From assembly GCA_964436045.1 (NCBI GenBank), contig CAYTBN010000032.1:1-64000 (forward strand): a DNA stretch of 64,000 nucleotides, in the 5' to 3' direction. This document shows positions 26,101 to 34,842 of this stretch, in pieces (positions within the stretch are counted from its first letter, which is position 1; each line of letters opens with the position of its first letter). Source of the DNA: CAYTBN01 sp964436045 (GTDB lineage Bacteria; Myxococcota_A; UBA796; UBA9615; CAYRNR01). The position numbers and the translations under genes are program-made. The notes beneath the pieces are model-generated. The model did not search any database and was not told the DNA's origin. It was given only the letters and a program-made list of their open reading frames with translations.

Positions 26101-27598
26101 CGATCCCCTGGACGACCGTCCACAGCGCGGGGTCGGAGCCCTCGTCGAGGGCGACCGAGATGCGCTCCCCCGGCGGGAGGAAACTGTAGACGCTCGGCCG
26201 ATGTCGGCCCTCGTCGTCCGGCTCAGCCAGCGCGTTGCGAGGGGGAAGGGCCTGGACCACCTCCCCCCGCAGTTCGGGCGAACGGATCCCGCGGGTCAGG
26301 TAGGCGGTGGCGTGGAGCCAGGTGTCCCGGAGCGCCTGGCGGGTGTCGTCGTCCGCCGGGTAGGGCCCGCCGAGGTCTTGTTCCCTGACAGCTGCCTCCA
26401 GGCTGGGCAGGGCCGGGACGTCGCCGATCGCGGGGACCCGTGCCTGGGCCCATCCCAGGATCTTCAGGGCGTCGAGATCGCCGGGATCGGCGGCGAGGAT
26501 GTCGAGGGCCAGATCCTGGGCATCCGCGAAGCGCCCCTCGGCCAGCGCGTCGTGGGCCGGTCGCGATCCCCGGTCGGACGTCGTCTTGTCGCCGATCCGC
26601 CTGCCGAGGGCCTGCCACCGCAGCGCGTCGGGCAGGTCGGGGAACCGGGGCCGGACGCGGTACAGCCGGGCCCGCAGCAGGACGGCGGCGCCGTCGATCC
26701 GGGCCAGCAGCGCCCTTTCTCCAGGTGGAGTCGGAAGCTCCAGGGTGCGGCGGGGAGCCCTCGGCCCGGCGGGATCGTCCGGCCACGCCATGCCGCTGGT
26801 GGGCAGCCGCGCCAGGGGTCTCCCCGCCTCGTCCTCGACGGTCAGGTCCAGGTGGACGGCCACCGGACCCGGTCCGCTGGCCAGACTGGGGATGGCGTCC
26901 AGCACCAGCAAGCTCGGCCCGCGGGTGGAGAGGCCGACCGTCCCGCCGTCGTCGATGAGCTGCTCGTCCTGCGAGGCGGGCGTCCGGCCGCGGGAGAGGT
27001 GGGCCGTCGGCGGGTCGAACAACAACAGCCGCTGGTCCAGCAGCGCGCGGCGCAGCGACGCGGGATTCGACCGCCCGGCGGCCGCTCGGCCGACGAGATC
27101 CTCGACGAGCGCGGCCGATCCGTCGACGGCGGGCAGGGCGGGCGGGGCCTCGTCCGCGGATGCGGCCCAGCGCCACAGCCGTCGCTCGATTCGCGAGACC
27201 GCCGCGCTGTCGTCCCCGGGCTCGAGCAGCCACGCCTGGACGGCGCCAGCCGCCGGGGTGACCGCCAGGTACGCGCGCGGCGCGGGGCCGGTCCACAGCA
27301 GGTGCCGCCCATCACCCAGCGCCTCGGGGATCAGCTCCACGCGGGAGTGCACGCCTCCGTAGTGGTCGACCTCGACTCGCCAGAACTCCGCTTCGGCGCC
27401 GGGCTGCAGCTGTAGCTCCAACGTGGATGCCGAGGGCGTCGATATCCAGGTCGCTCCGTCGGGATCGGCGGACAGGGCGGGCACGGGCGCAAGCTCGGTC
27501 CACACGGCCGTGCTGGCCCGGTCCGCCTCCGTGGCCAGGGCGGCGCCGGGCTGGGTGACCCACAGCGCCAGCAGCAGCGTGATCAGGCCCCTGATCAC
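23144..27598 (-). CDS. giant secreted protein ending in a probable outer-membrane beta-barrel
   Basis: A 1484-residue exported protein I cannot name. I start it at the GTG at 27598, which overlaps the preceding stop as GTGA and opens with a signal peptide (LITLLLALWV, cleaved near GAALA). The middle is a series of beta-rich stretches alternating with short TPR-like helix pairs (for example ALAEGRFADAQDLALDIL and AALAIATDPVERARLHAARA). From about residue 1215 the sequence alternates polar and apolar residues in aromatic-flanked strands and ends in ...IDGHWTRF. A terminal Phe is the classic outer-membrane-barrel end. Inference: periplasmic receptor-like body plus barrel, perhaps powered or served by the three membrane proteins encoded upstream. 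Confidence 0.75.
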   Translation of the reverse strand: MIRGLITLLLALWVTQPGAALATEADRASTAVWTELAPVPALSADPDGATWISTPSASTLELQLQPGAEAEFWRVEVDHYGGVHSRVELIPEALGDGRHLLWTGPAPRAYLAVTPAAGAVQAWLLEPGDDSAAVSRIERRLWRWAASADEAPPALPAVDGSAALVEDLVGRAAAGRSNPASLRRALLDQRLLLFDPPTAHLSRGRTPASQDEQLIDDGGTVGLSTRGPSLLVLDAIPSLASGPGPVAVHLDLTVEDEAGRPLARLPTSGMAWPDDPAGPRAPRRTLELPTPPGERALLARIDGAAVLLRARLYRVRPRFPDLPDALRWQALGRRIGDKTTSDRGSRPAHDALAEGRFADAQDLALDILAADPGDLDALKILGWAQARVPAIGDVPALPSLEAAVREQDLGGPYPADDDTRQALRDTWLHATAYLTRGIRSPELRGEVVQALPPRNALAEPDDEGRHRPSVYSFLPPGERISVALDEGSDPALWTVVQGIGLNLSGRPAAAALQVDDHAAERIVLAGPVTRFRIALAPGTHRMLLSLPRGHEGRIAVATDLPLAAAVAGRWDGDHPHLRTALATPIEPGAGGATFGLPSAAVGPTHLRVEAWWEGDEPQDLVLESAEGPRRIRIHPTDAPPAVLMSDGDAVPGTPLATSEATVDLGIDAEWVRLRRDGGGSPLWARVAIRGPRHHLIAPEAQGTPPIMEPAPADLERLSAALAIATDPVERARLHAARAELLLGMNLPGYARRDIDQARRAGDTNAGLERLEAAARSVGGPHRTRVHAPPRGPVLPLDVPAAAGPGEAAWLGDLPADDPARLIAGGELDKALAVSPHDAAIHAALAADSLDRAAEDPEAALLALLHASAARAVVEDAETARIAQRATLATRPDHLGTAEESPDRILLGGPIPPPDPQADPARWARWTMLGAPLPHVDQLLAAGTRWVVQPDRGAPSELALEVVCDDLRQPREGDGTFCHLTIAQGEAEPETWAVPTGRVERRPLSFPADSSLAISLAHEGHARYAALALVGPEEGWRIADRRAWFHVAQPDERVCYQVAGPTRLLIEAAPRSGAGPIRLEVLDGETPLLSREWPSVPRAMITDQDVAYGAVDNASIDLFATGPRDLVLRTGGGAVAVRVTRRVASEVVLPPPPASVDAGIPADPRMERPVDSAVSEGALRLPRPAAGGTLDASVSFWDRWSADLEKSDQRYQYVQVDALHRVGLRRTGNTWFHGGGMARIGFTAGPSFGLRLGAYHRWPAAGLRLGGKAQGLIQTTDQGTFGALALRARLDRPTRLAPDLTLVPHLQLRGYVQPRIELQWFARRLDMELASSYRRAHPIGLGVGTDLVWRPWVDGAFVLTVGAMTNPELPVLDNAGGQLEFRLYPRPVGLSARVHLSHRFADSWRPEGWWRAELAVGAWADLGPPDLWVRPAVHLSYLLDPARLEATIGLSITPGRRAATHFAPTDLRLSDLRSPVAIDGHWTRF

Positions 27599-28179
27599 CG
27601 GACACCGCCGAGGACGCGGACGAGGCGCCGGCGGACTCCGGGGGCGCCTGGATCCATCCGCCGGGCCACCGCGGCCAGCGCGATCGCCACCAGTGCGCCG
27701 GCCCCGGCTTCGGCCGCGCCCAGGACCGCCAGCTGGCCCGCCGTGATGGACACCGAGGTGCCCAGATCGGCAGCGGCGGCGGCTGCGTCCGCGTGAACAG
27801 CGATCCCGACCAGCAGGGGCAGCAACGCGGCGGTCGACCCCATCGCGCCGGTCAGCAGCGAGATGAGCAGGGGAGGGGACGGGTAGGCCACGAGCAGTCC
27901 CCGCAGGAACCGGTCCCGCGCCACGGAGAGGGGGCCGCTGTCCACCGTGCGTCCGCAATAGGCGCGCAGGACCTCCCCCGGTGCGTCCGGGATCGCGTCC
28001 AGCTGGAAGCTGGCCTTGCCCAGGTCCCCCTCTTTCAAGGCGTGGGCCAGCCGTAGCAACGGCCGGTGACGGCGGAGCTGCGCCCGCACCAGCAGGGCTG
28101 CGTTGAGGCCGTGCACGCCCAGGTTCAGTGCGGCCAGCCCCACCAGGAGCCATGCCCAGGCGGACAGCGGCAAGAGCAT
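27595..28179 (-). CDS. three-TM membrane protein with ExbB/TolQ-like layout (second copy)
   Basis: A 194-residue inner-membrane protein. The start codon at 28179 overlaps the previous stop as TGATG, and its own stop overlaps the next start as GTGA. One membrane helix lies at about 5-30, a charged helical stretch at about 35-75, and two more helices at about 95-125 and 138-162. This spacing, with a large cytoplasmic segment between TM1 and TM2, matches MotA/TolQ/ExbB proteins, but I see no decisive family motif. An ExbD/TolR partner is not encoded nearby. Confidence 0.65.
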   Translation of the reverse strand: MLLPLSAWAWLLVGLAALNLGVHGLNAALLVRAQLRRHRPLLRLAHALKEGDLGKASFQLDAIPDAPGEVLRAYCGRTVDSGPLSVARDRFLRGLLVAYPSPPLLISLLTGAMGSTAALLPLLVGIAVHADAAAAAADLGTSVSITAGQLAVLGAAEAGAGALVAIALAAVARRMDPGAPGVRRRLVRVLGGVR

Positions 28180-28757
28180 CAGCGAAGCTCCTTGCCGGCG
28201 TGTTGCAGCAGGCCAGCCGCCGCCGAGGTCCGGCGCCCCGCCTCGAAGCGGTGCAGGTGCAGCGCCAGGGTCGCCGCGGTGGCTGCCAGCGGGAACAGCG
28301 CGGCCGTCACAGCCAGCGAGGCCAGCACCCCCGGAGCCGCTGGCGGCCCGCCGCTGGCGGTGAGCCAGGCCACATGGGCGGCCGCGGCCGGGAGCAGTGG
28401 GAGCGCGGCCAGGGCTGGAGTGCCGAGCGCCAGCAGCAGCCAACCGGTCAGGTGGAATCCGCCCACGCCGCGGAGGAGGCGCTGGAACGCGCCGATCGCC
28501 TTGGCCTGGTCACCCCGATCCAGGGCCTGGACCAGGATCTCGAACGCGCTGCCGGCCAGGGGCTGGGGCACGCGGGAGCGGGCCTGACCGATGAGGCCGT
28601 CCGCCGACAGCCCGTGCAACTCGGACAGCCGCGCGCGCATGCCGACCAGCGTCGCCCCCATCAGGCCCACCAGCAACACGAGTGCCACGCCGGCGGAGAA
28701 CCCCAGCACGAGCGACATCTCGACGGTGGCGAAGCGGTCCATCGGTCGGCCAACCAT
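28179..28757 (-). CDS. three-TM membrane protein with ExbB/TolQ-like layout (first copy)
   Basis: A 192-residue inner-membrane protein of the same length and topology as its downstream neighbour: TM1 at about 15-40, a charged segment with a predicted helix pair (FEILVQALDRGDQAKAIGAF), and TMs at about 98-125 and 142-167. The ATG at 28757 or another at 28742 could be used; neither has a strong ribosome site. The shared layout suggests a duplicated pair that forms a hetero-oligomer. Relation to TolQ/ExbB is inference from topology only. Confidence 0.65.
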   Translation of the reverse strand: MVGRPMDRFATVEMSLVLGFSAGVALVLLVGLMGATLVGMRARLSELHGLSADGLIGQARSRVPQPLAGSAFEILVQALDRGDQAKAIGAFQRLLRGVGGFHLTGWLLLALGTPALAALPLLPAAAAHVAWLTASGGPPAAPGVLASLAVTAALFPLAATAATLALHLHRFEAGRRTSAAAGLLQHAGKELR

Positions 28758-28832
28758 GCTACTACGTTGGCGCGGACGGTGACGGTGAAGAAGCTGACCT
28801 GGGGCGCCTTCCCCCCCGGGCGCGTGCCGGTC

Positions 28833-31800
28833 CTACTCGTGGTCCCAGTACTCGGCTGGGTGGTCCGATAGCTGCCGGGATTCGATCCGTGTACGGATCC
28901 GGTCGACGTCCACCGGGCGGGTTCCGCTGACCGAGGGCACGGGCAGGGGGCGCGCGGACAGGATCGATCCGGCCACCAGGGCGAGGGCCAGGGCGAGCAA
29001 CACGGCCAACCAGCGATCGGCCGCGCGGCGCCGTCTTGTCCCTTCCGGGCTCGGCCGGGATCGCGGCGCCTGTTCCCAGGTGCAGCGGTTGCACTGGATA
29101 CAATCCCAGTCGCCCGGATCGGCGACACCCAGGTCGCAGCGGTCGTGGCGCCGGGGCGGCAGCCATCGGCCCAGCAGCGCCACCCGGTTGGTCAGCGACA
29201 GCGCAGCTCCCACCGGGCACAGGGTGCGGCACCAGAAGCGGCGATACCGCAGTGAGGCACCGAGGACCAGGAGCACCAGGGCCAGCAGGGGACCGGCCGC
29301 CCGCAGGCCGAGCCGCGTGGCGAGGGGGTCGAAGCCCAGCCACGCGTGGGCTCCGCTGACCGCGAACAGCACGATGACGGCCGCCAGCAGCGGGTACTTG
29401 AACGCCCGCGCCGCACGTTCCGCCCGCGGGCTGGCGCGGGTCGTCAGTCCCAGGGACGACAGGAGCTCCTGCAGGGCGCCGAACGGGCACAGCATTCCGC
29501 AGTACACGGGGCCAAAGGCGATCCCCATCGCGGCGGCCCCGCCCAGCAGCAGCCAGCCCTCGCTGTTGGCGGGGGAGGGCAGCTCCAGACGCGCCAATGG
29601 CGCCAGGTGCTCCACGGAGAGCTGCTGGTTCAGCCACAGTCCCGCCGCCAGCGCGCTCAGCCCGAGCAGCGCGGCCCGGAGCCAGCGCTGTCCGGACAGC
29701 AGCACGGGAACCGAGGCGAACAGCAGACCGGCCAGCACCAGCACCTGGATCCGGGTCCACGGCGATCGCTGCGGTGCCTCCGCGGGGAGGGGCAGCGACA
29801 GGATCCGCCCCGACACCTCCCGGCGTACTCGGTCGACGGTGGTCAGCGCGGCCGTCGCGGTCACCGTGGCACCGGTCAAACCCTCGATGGGCAGCCCGTT
29901 GGCGGCGTCGATGGGCGACTCCAGGGGCAGGCCGCGGAGCTGCCGGATCCAGTCGTCGAACCCCGTCAGGTAGGCCGGGGTCTCCCGGGACTCCACCAGC
30001 CGCAGGTCCTGCACCGTCCCGTCCGGTGTCAGCGAGATGAGCAGGTTCAATGGACCGCCGTATCCGTGGATCTCGTCGGTGACGGCCAGCGAACTGCACA
30101 GCACGTCCCCCACGGGCTCGCCGGCTGCGTCCTGACCGCGGTAGTGCACGAAAGGCCGTTCGCGCTCCGTGAGGGTGACGTCAGCGGTCATCCCTGCCAG
30201 CTCCGATGCCGGAAAGTGGATCCGAGGACCCTCGCCGCTGATCCGCACGATGGCCGTCACCGCGACGGTCGCCAGTACCAGGCCGCCCAACCAGCCGCTG
30301 GCCGCGCGGCCCACCCGCGGGCGCCGCCGCCCGACTCCGGCGATCCATTCCAGCAGGCGCGCCGCCGCCGTTCCCGGGGGCAAGTGGGTCCGCAGCAAGG
30401 GGGGCAGCGCGATGGTGACGGCGGCGATCGCCAGGGCCAGGGCCAGCAGGGTGGAGGTGCGTGCGGGACCCAGCAGGGGTACGAGGGCGACACCGACCAG
30501 CGCCGCGCCCAGGGCGGCTCCCCAGTGGTCCGCCGCCTCGAGGGTCGCGCCGACGGCGCCAGCGCTCGACCCCCGGTGGGTCACGAGCCCCCCCGCCACC
30601 GGGAAGCCGGCACCGAACACGGCACCCCCTGTCGCGATCAGCGCGTAGTACAGCGGACCTGCGCTACCCGCGATGGACGTCTGCAGCGCGGGTATCGCCG
30701 AGCCAGCCATCAAACAGAGGCCGACCCCCGCCAGGCAGAAGACGATCGGCGGGGTGAGGCCAGAGCCCCGGAGCCAGCGCCCCCCCGCCAGTCCCCCCGC
30801 GGCGAGACCGGCCATGAACAGCGCATTGAGCCAGCCCACCTGGGCGAACAGATCTCCGAATCGCACCTGGAATGACAGGATCAGGCAGACCTGCAGCGCG
30901 ATGGCCGCCGCGCCGGCGAGTCCAACCAGCAGGGCGCCCGCTCGTCTGCGCTCGGCCTCGGGATCCGGCCACAGCAGGCTGCGCCGCAGCGACACCCCAC
31001 AGGCGACCAGCAGCGGCACGATCACCAGCCACGCTCCGCCGCGCTGCGCTGCGCCCAGGGCGGCCGGGAGGGCCGATCCGCTGGCGTGGGCCAGCACGCG
31101 CAGCTGTAACAGGTACGCCACCGGAGCGGCGTCGGTGTTGAGCAGGTCTTCTCCCCACTCCTCGGCGGCGCTGGCGTAGGACGCGGTGGCCGCGGCGACC
31201 CGCCGTGGCTCCACCAGGCTGGCGAAGGTGCCCGCCGGGACGGCCTGTAGAGGCCCGGCCAGGCTCCGGTAGCGCCGGGCCAGCTCGTCTGGATCCGCGC
31301 TCGGGATGCCGGCCGCGCCGGCGATCAACCAGCTCGTCTCCCCCGGGATTACGGCAACTTCGTCGAAGACCTGGCCCAGGGTGAGCAGCGCGCTGGCGGC
31401 ATAACGTCGCACCTCCTCCCCCTGGTAGTTGACCGTGGCGCCGATGCGCGTCGCCAGCGCCCCGTCGTCGGCCAGCAGGTCCCCGCAGAGGTCCACGAAC
31501 TCCCGCGTCGCCAGACGGTTGGCGGCGGCCGTGGTCGGATCACCCAGGTCCAGGACGATCAGGTCGAAACGTCCGCCTCCGGCCGCGATCCGGGTCAGCT
31601 CGCGCCGGGGATCGCCAAAACGGCGGTCCAGAGCGGGGTCCGTCAGCACCCCGGTGAGCGCGGGGGGCAGGTGGCGCTCCAGGGCTTCTGCGGCTGCCCG
31701 GTCCGGCTGGAGGTGCACCAACCGGTCCGGTCGGTACGCCAGCAGCTCGGCGATTCGCCCCTCCGCCCCCTGACCGACGACGAGGATCCGGGAGGCCGCC

Positions 31801-32678
31801 GGCCGCTGGGCGATCAAGAGGGCCGCGGTGGGCACGTCCCCATCCCGATCGGGCAACGCCGCGAGCAGCGAGCCGTCGGAGAGGGCGACCACCTGGCCGT
31901 CGCCCCGGCCGATGGACAGGTGGCGATGGGGTGTGTCCAGGGACTCCAGGTACTCGAGATCGGGCAGCGCGCGGGCGAATCGGACCCGCTCCGCCGTCTC
32001 CTCCAGATCCCGCCCCAGGGGTGTGGCGAGCACCGCCGCTGCGACCGCGAGTTCGACGATGGCCAGGGCACCGAGGAGCTTCGCACGCCGCTGGAGCGCC
32101 AGCGCAGCGGCACCCGCCGCGAGTGGCAGCATCCCCGTGGCGATCAGGGTCGAAGGAGCCGCCGCGCCCAGGATCATGGCGGTGGCGATCAGTCCGCCAG
32201 CGAACGCACCGGCTGCCTCGAGAACATAACTCCGGGTCACCGCCGACGCGGGTGACGAGGAGGTAGCCGCTCCCGCGACCAGTGCGCAGGCGGCGGGGAA
32301 CGCCAGCCCGGTGAGCACCCCCAGCGGGGCGTTGGCCAGCAGCGTGCTCCACGCGAGGGCGCCGACGGGGAATACGTCGCTGGTGGGCACGCCGGAAAGC
32401 CACCGCAGCGAGCGGAGCGCCGTTCCCTGCAGAGCCATCGCCGGCAGGTAGAGGAGGACCAGGACCAGGAGCCAGCGCACCGGATCCCAGCGCTCGACGG
32501 GCAGCCAGCGACGGAGGGTCGCCCCGGCCGCGATCCACAGGAACCAGGTGGCGAAGAACAGCCCGATGGCCAGCTCTCCACCGTTGCAGGCCACCAGGTG
32601 CTCCCGCAGCAAGACCGTCTGCGCGATCAGGGTGAACGCGCCGAGGGCGAACAGGACGGCGGAGGTGGGAAGGCCCAT
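28833..32678 (-). CDS. fusion of spermidine-synthase-like membrane protein, FMN-binding domain and NosR/NapH-type Fe-S module
   Basis: A 1281-residue polytopic membrane protein. Residues 1 to about 770 are many membrane helices around a Rossmann domain (VVGQGAEGRIAELL, LIVLDLGDPT), as in the membrane-bound spermidine synthase-like family. Residues about 820-960 are an FMN-binding domain with TGAT at 935-938, where Thr938 would carry covalent flavin as in RnfG/NqrC/NosR. A membrane module follows with two Cys-x3-Cys-Pro motifs (Cys1060/1064 and Cys1150/1154), characteristic of NosR, NapH and PceC. It then has CIQCNRC (1193-1199) and a last TM. The expected role is electron transfer across the inner membrane to periplasmic partners. 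Joining this to an aminopropyltransferase-like unit is unusual. It is first gene of the operon down to 23144. Confidence 0.82.
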   Translation of the reverse strand: MGLPTSAVLFALGAFTLIAQTVLLREHLVACNGGELAIGLFFATWFLWIAAGATLRRWLPVERWDPVRWLLVLVLLYLPAMALQGTALRSLRWLSGVPTSDVFPVGALAWSTLLANAPLGVLTGLAFPAACALVAGAATSSSPASAVTRSYVLEAAGAFAGGLIATAMILGAAAPSTLIATGMLPLAAGAAALALQRRAKLLGALAIVELAVAAAVLATPLGRDLEETAERVRFARALPDLEYLESLDTPHRHLSIGRGDGQVVALSDGSLLAALPDRDGDVPTAALLIAQRPAASRILVVGQGAEGRIAELLAYRPDRLVHLQPDRAAAEALERHLPPALTGVLTDPALDRRFGDPRRELTRIAAGGGRFDLIVLDLGDPTTAAANRLATREFVDLCGDLLADDGALATRIGATVNYQGEEVRRYAASALLTLGQVFDEVAVIPGETSWLIAGAAGIPSADPDELARRYRSLAGPLQAVPAGTFASLVEPRRVAAATASYASAAEEWGEDLLNTDAAPVAYLLQLRVLAHASGSALPAALGAAQRGGAWLVIVPLLVACGVSLRRSLLWPDPEAERRRAGALLVGLAGAAAIALQVCLILSFQVRFGDLFAQVGWLNALFMAGLAAGGLAGGRWLRGSGLTPPIVFCLAGVGLCLMAGSAIPALQTSIAGSAGPLYYALIATGGAVFGAGFPVAGGLVTHRGSSAGAVGATLEAADHWGAALGAALVGVALVPLLGPARTSTLLALALAIAAVTIALPPLLRTHLPPGTAAARLLEWIAGVGRRRPRVGRAASGWLGGLVLATVAVTAIVRISGEGPRIHFPASELAGMTADVTLTERERPFVHYRGQDAAGEPVGDVLCSSLAVTDEIHGYGGPLNLLISLTPDGTVQDLRLVESRETPAYLTGFDDWIRQLRGLPLESPIDAANGLPIEGLTGATVTATAALTTVDRVRREVSGRILSLPLPAEAPQRSPWTRIQVLVLAGLLFASVPVLLSGQRWLRAALLGLSALAAGLWLNQQLSVEHLAPLARLELPSPANSEGWLLLGGAAAMGIAFGPVYCGMLCPFGALQELLSSLGLTTRASPRAERAARAFKYPLLAAVIVLFAVSGAHAWLGFDPLATRLGLRAAGPLLALVLLVLGASLRYRRFWCRTLCPVGAALSLTNRVALLGRWLPPRRHDRCDLGVADPGDWDCIQCNRCTWEQAPRSRPSPEGTRRRRAADRWLAVLLALALALVAGSILSARPLPVPSVSGTRPVDVDRIRTRIESRQLSDHPAEYWDHE

Positions 32679-32758
32679 CGCCGGTCACCCTATCCGAGTC
32701 CCTGCCGCCGTGGAACATGTGGCGCCCCGATGTGTCGAGGGGGGGCACGGAGGAAGCC

Positions 32759-32842
32759 ATGCGTTCGATGGTGTCGTGGACCGCGTTGCTGCTCCTCCCC
32801 GCTGGCGACGCTCGTTCCCTGAATCTCCGCTTGGGGCAATAG
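32759..32842 (+). CDS. possible 27-residue leader peptide
   Basis: A short reading frame in the 229-bp divergent gap, preceded by GGAGG exactly 5 bases before its ATG. The product has a basic start, a hydrophobic core (WTALLLLPAG) and no relatives I know. It ends 65 bases before the RCC1-like gene. It could be a leader peptide or chance. Confidence 0.25.
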   Translation: MRSMVSWTALLLLPAGDARSLNLRLGQ

Positions 32843-32907
32843 TTCCGCGCCGCGCTGCGTTTCTCGGGTCGAGGCGCCGGGGATGCGCCCGAGGGAGGTC
32901 GCGGGCG

Positions 32908-34842
32908 ATGGCCGAGAACAACGGTGTGGGAATCGGGGCGCTGCTGCTGGCGCTGGTCTGCCTTTCGTGCGCCGAGGGTGGCCAGCCGGTAGAGGCGAGG
33001 AGCGACCTCTATCTGCCGGAGGAGGACCGCTCGTTGCAGTCGATCACGGTCGAGCCGGACGGGTTGACGTTGGTGTACGACACCGACGCCCGCGACGCCG
33101 GCCTGGTCGAGGGATTGCTGGTGGCTGGCGCGGCCCAGGGGGGCTACCTGCGCCAGGTCGAGCAGGTCGCGCTGGTGGGCTCGACCGCCACCGTCCAGAC
33201 CCGGGACGTGGCGCTGACCGACGCGGCCTCGGTGGGCACCCTCCACGAGACCCTGGTCCCCGTGGGCGTCTGGGAACTCGAGGGGGACGGCGAGCAGGCC
33301 ACCATGGCCGCCGGAGGAGCGCTCGATCTGGGGGGGATGCTCCTGTTCGAGGGGTACTCCAGCGAGGCCGATCTGCAGGTGTCCATCGCCGAGGGCAGCT
33401 TGGCGTTCGACCCCACGGTCCAGCTGGATCTCGAGATAGAGAGTGGAGAGCTGCGGCAGTTCGTGTTCGTGGTGTCCGGTCCACTGGTCCTCGACCTCGC
33501 CGCCGAGGTGGCGCTCGATCTGAAGTACAGCTACACGACCGAGGTGCCCCTCGCCAGCTTCCGCCAGCCCGTGACCGCCTCCATCGGTCAGCTGCCCGTG
33601 GTCGGCGAGATCGTCGTCACCCTGCGCGGCGGATTCGAGCTGGTCGCCGCGTCCGGCGGAGAGTTCTCCGAGCACGTGCGGGTCTCGTCCCACGTCCGGG
33701 CCGGGGCGGCCTACGACGGCAGCGGCTGGAGCAGCGTCTGGTCGGTGGAGCCGGAGACCACGGTCGTCGACGATCCCAGCTGGGATTTCGACGATGACGC
33801 CTCCCTGCGGCTGTGGATCATCCCCGAGATCGCGCTGGAGCTGTACGGTGCCGACGGTCCGCGGGTCGTCCTCGAGCCGTTCCTCGACGCATCGTTGACC
33901 GGCGTGGCCCCACCGCTGTGGACCCTGGCGTCGGGCTTGTCCGGCGAGGTGGGGGTACCGACCCAGCTGCTGGATCCCTCGCTGACCGACTTCGCCGAGT
34001 CCATGCCGGCCGAGGGGATCGTGGTCGCCGAGAACGACGACAGCTGGGTCGGCTGGAGCCAGGTGAGCGCGGGCGAGGGGTTCAGCTGCGGACTGACCAC
34101 CGAAGGCATCCTGGCGTGCTGGGGGGACGACGACCAGGGAAAGGCCTCGCCCCCCGCGGGCAGCTACGTCGCGGTGACGGCGGGCCGTTCCCACGCGTGT
34201 GCCCTCGCGGCGGACGGAGCCGTGACCTGCTGGGGGCGCGATGGCGAGGGACAGGGCAGTCCGCCGGACGGCGCCTACGCCCAGCTGGCGGCGGGGAACG
34301 ACTTCACCTGCGCGATCAAGCAGAGCGGGGAGGCCACCTGCTGGGGCCGCGACGCCGAAGGCCAGACCACGGCTCCGGGGATCGGGTTCGCCCAGGTGAG
34401 TGCCGGAGCGAGGCACGGTTGCGGTGTGACGGCGTTCGGCGAGGCGGCCTGCTGGGGGAACGACACCGATGGGCAGGCGTCCCCACCCGCCGGGAACTTC
34501 GATCACGTGAGCGCCGGGCGGCGCCACTCCTGCGGCCTCGAACCCAGCGGAGGCCTGGTTTGCTGGGGCTGCTCCCAGATCGACACGGGCGGGTGCGACC
34601 CTCCCGGCGGTCCCTACACACAGGTCAGCGTCGGTGGCAGCCATTCCTGCGCGGTCAACGCCCAGGACCGGGTCAGCTGCTGGGGCGCGGGCGCGAGCGG
34701 GCAGGCGGAGGTCCCCCTCGGCTGGTACACCCAGGTAAGTGCGGGCGAGGACCACACGTGTGCCGTGCGGACCAGCGGCGAGATCGCCTGCTGGGGCGGT
34801 GACGATCTCGGGCAATCGACCCCGCCGGAGGTGGCGCCATGA
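32908..34842 (+). CDS. lipoprotein with RCC1-like repeats
   Basis: A 644-residue lipoprotein (CLSC lipobox) from the ATG at 32908, with GAGGGAGG 9 bases upstream. Residues about 20-370 are a beta-rich region with no named domain. Residues about 378-640 are seven RCC1-like blade repeats of about 38 residues, each with the consensus VSAG...HxCAL...G...CWG. Each repeat keeps a Cys pair that could form a disulfide in the periplasm or outside the cell. RCC1-type propellers are protein-interaction platforms. The stop overlaps the next start as ATGA. Confidence 0.85.
   Translation: MAENNGVGIGALLLALVCLSCAEGGQPVEARSDLYLPEEDRSLQSITVEPDGLTLVYDTDARDAGLVEGLLVAGAAQGGYLRQVEQVALVGSTATVQTRDVALTDAASVGTLHETLVPVGVWELEGDGEQATMAAGGALDLGGMLLFEGYSSEADLQVSIAEGSLAFDPTVQLDLEIESGELRQFVFVVSGPLVLDLAAEVALDLKYSYTTEVPLASFRQPVTASIGQLPVVGEIVVTLRGGFELVAASGGEFSEHVRVSSHVRAGAAYDGSGWSSVWSVEPETTVVDDPSWDFDDDASLRLWIIPEIALELYGADGPRVVLEPFLDASLTGVAPPLWTLASGLSGEVGVPTQLLDPSLTDFAESMPAEGIVVAENDDSWVGWSQVSAGEGFSCGLTTEGILACWGDDDQGKASPPAGSYVAVTAGRSHACALAADGAVTCWGRDGEGQGSPPDGAYAQLAAGNDFTCAIKQSGEATCWGRDAEGQTTAPGIGFAQVSAGARHGCGVTAFGEAACWGNDTDGQASPPAGNFDHVSAGRRHSCGLEPSGGLVCWGCSQIDTGGCDPPGGPYTQVSVGGSHSCAVNAQDRVSCWGAGASGQAEVPLGWYTQVSAGEDHTCAVRTSGEIACWGGDDLGQSTPPEVAP

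Noticed and set aside
27599..28153. Extension of the giant secreted protein to 28153
   Set aside because: The added Arg/Pro/Gly-rich sequence is the other frame of the upstream gene and hides the signal peptide that follows the GTG at 27598.
28180..28443. N-terminal extension of the second three-TM protein up to 28443
   Set aside because: It would overlap the first three-TM gene over 88 codons. The TGATG junction at 28179 gives a proper membrane-protein start.
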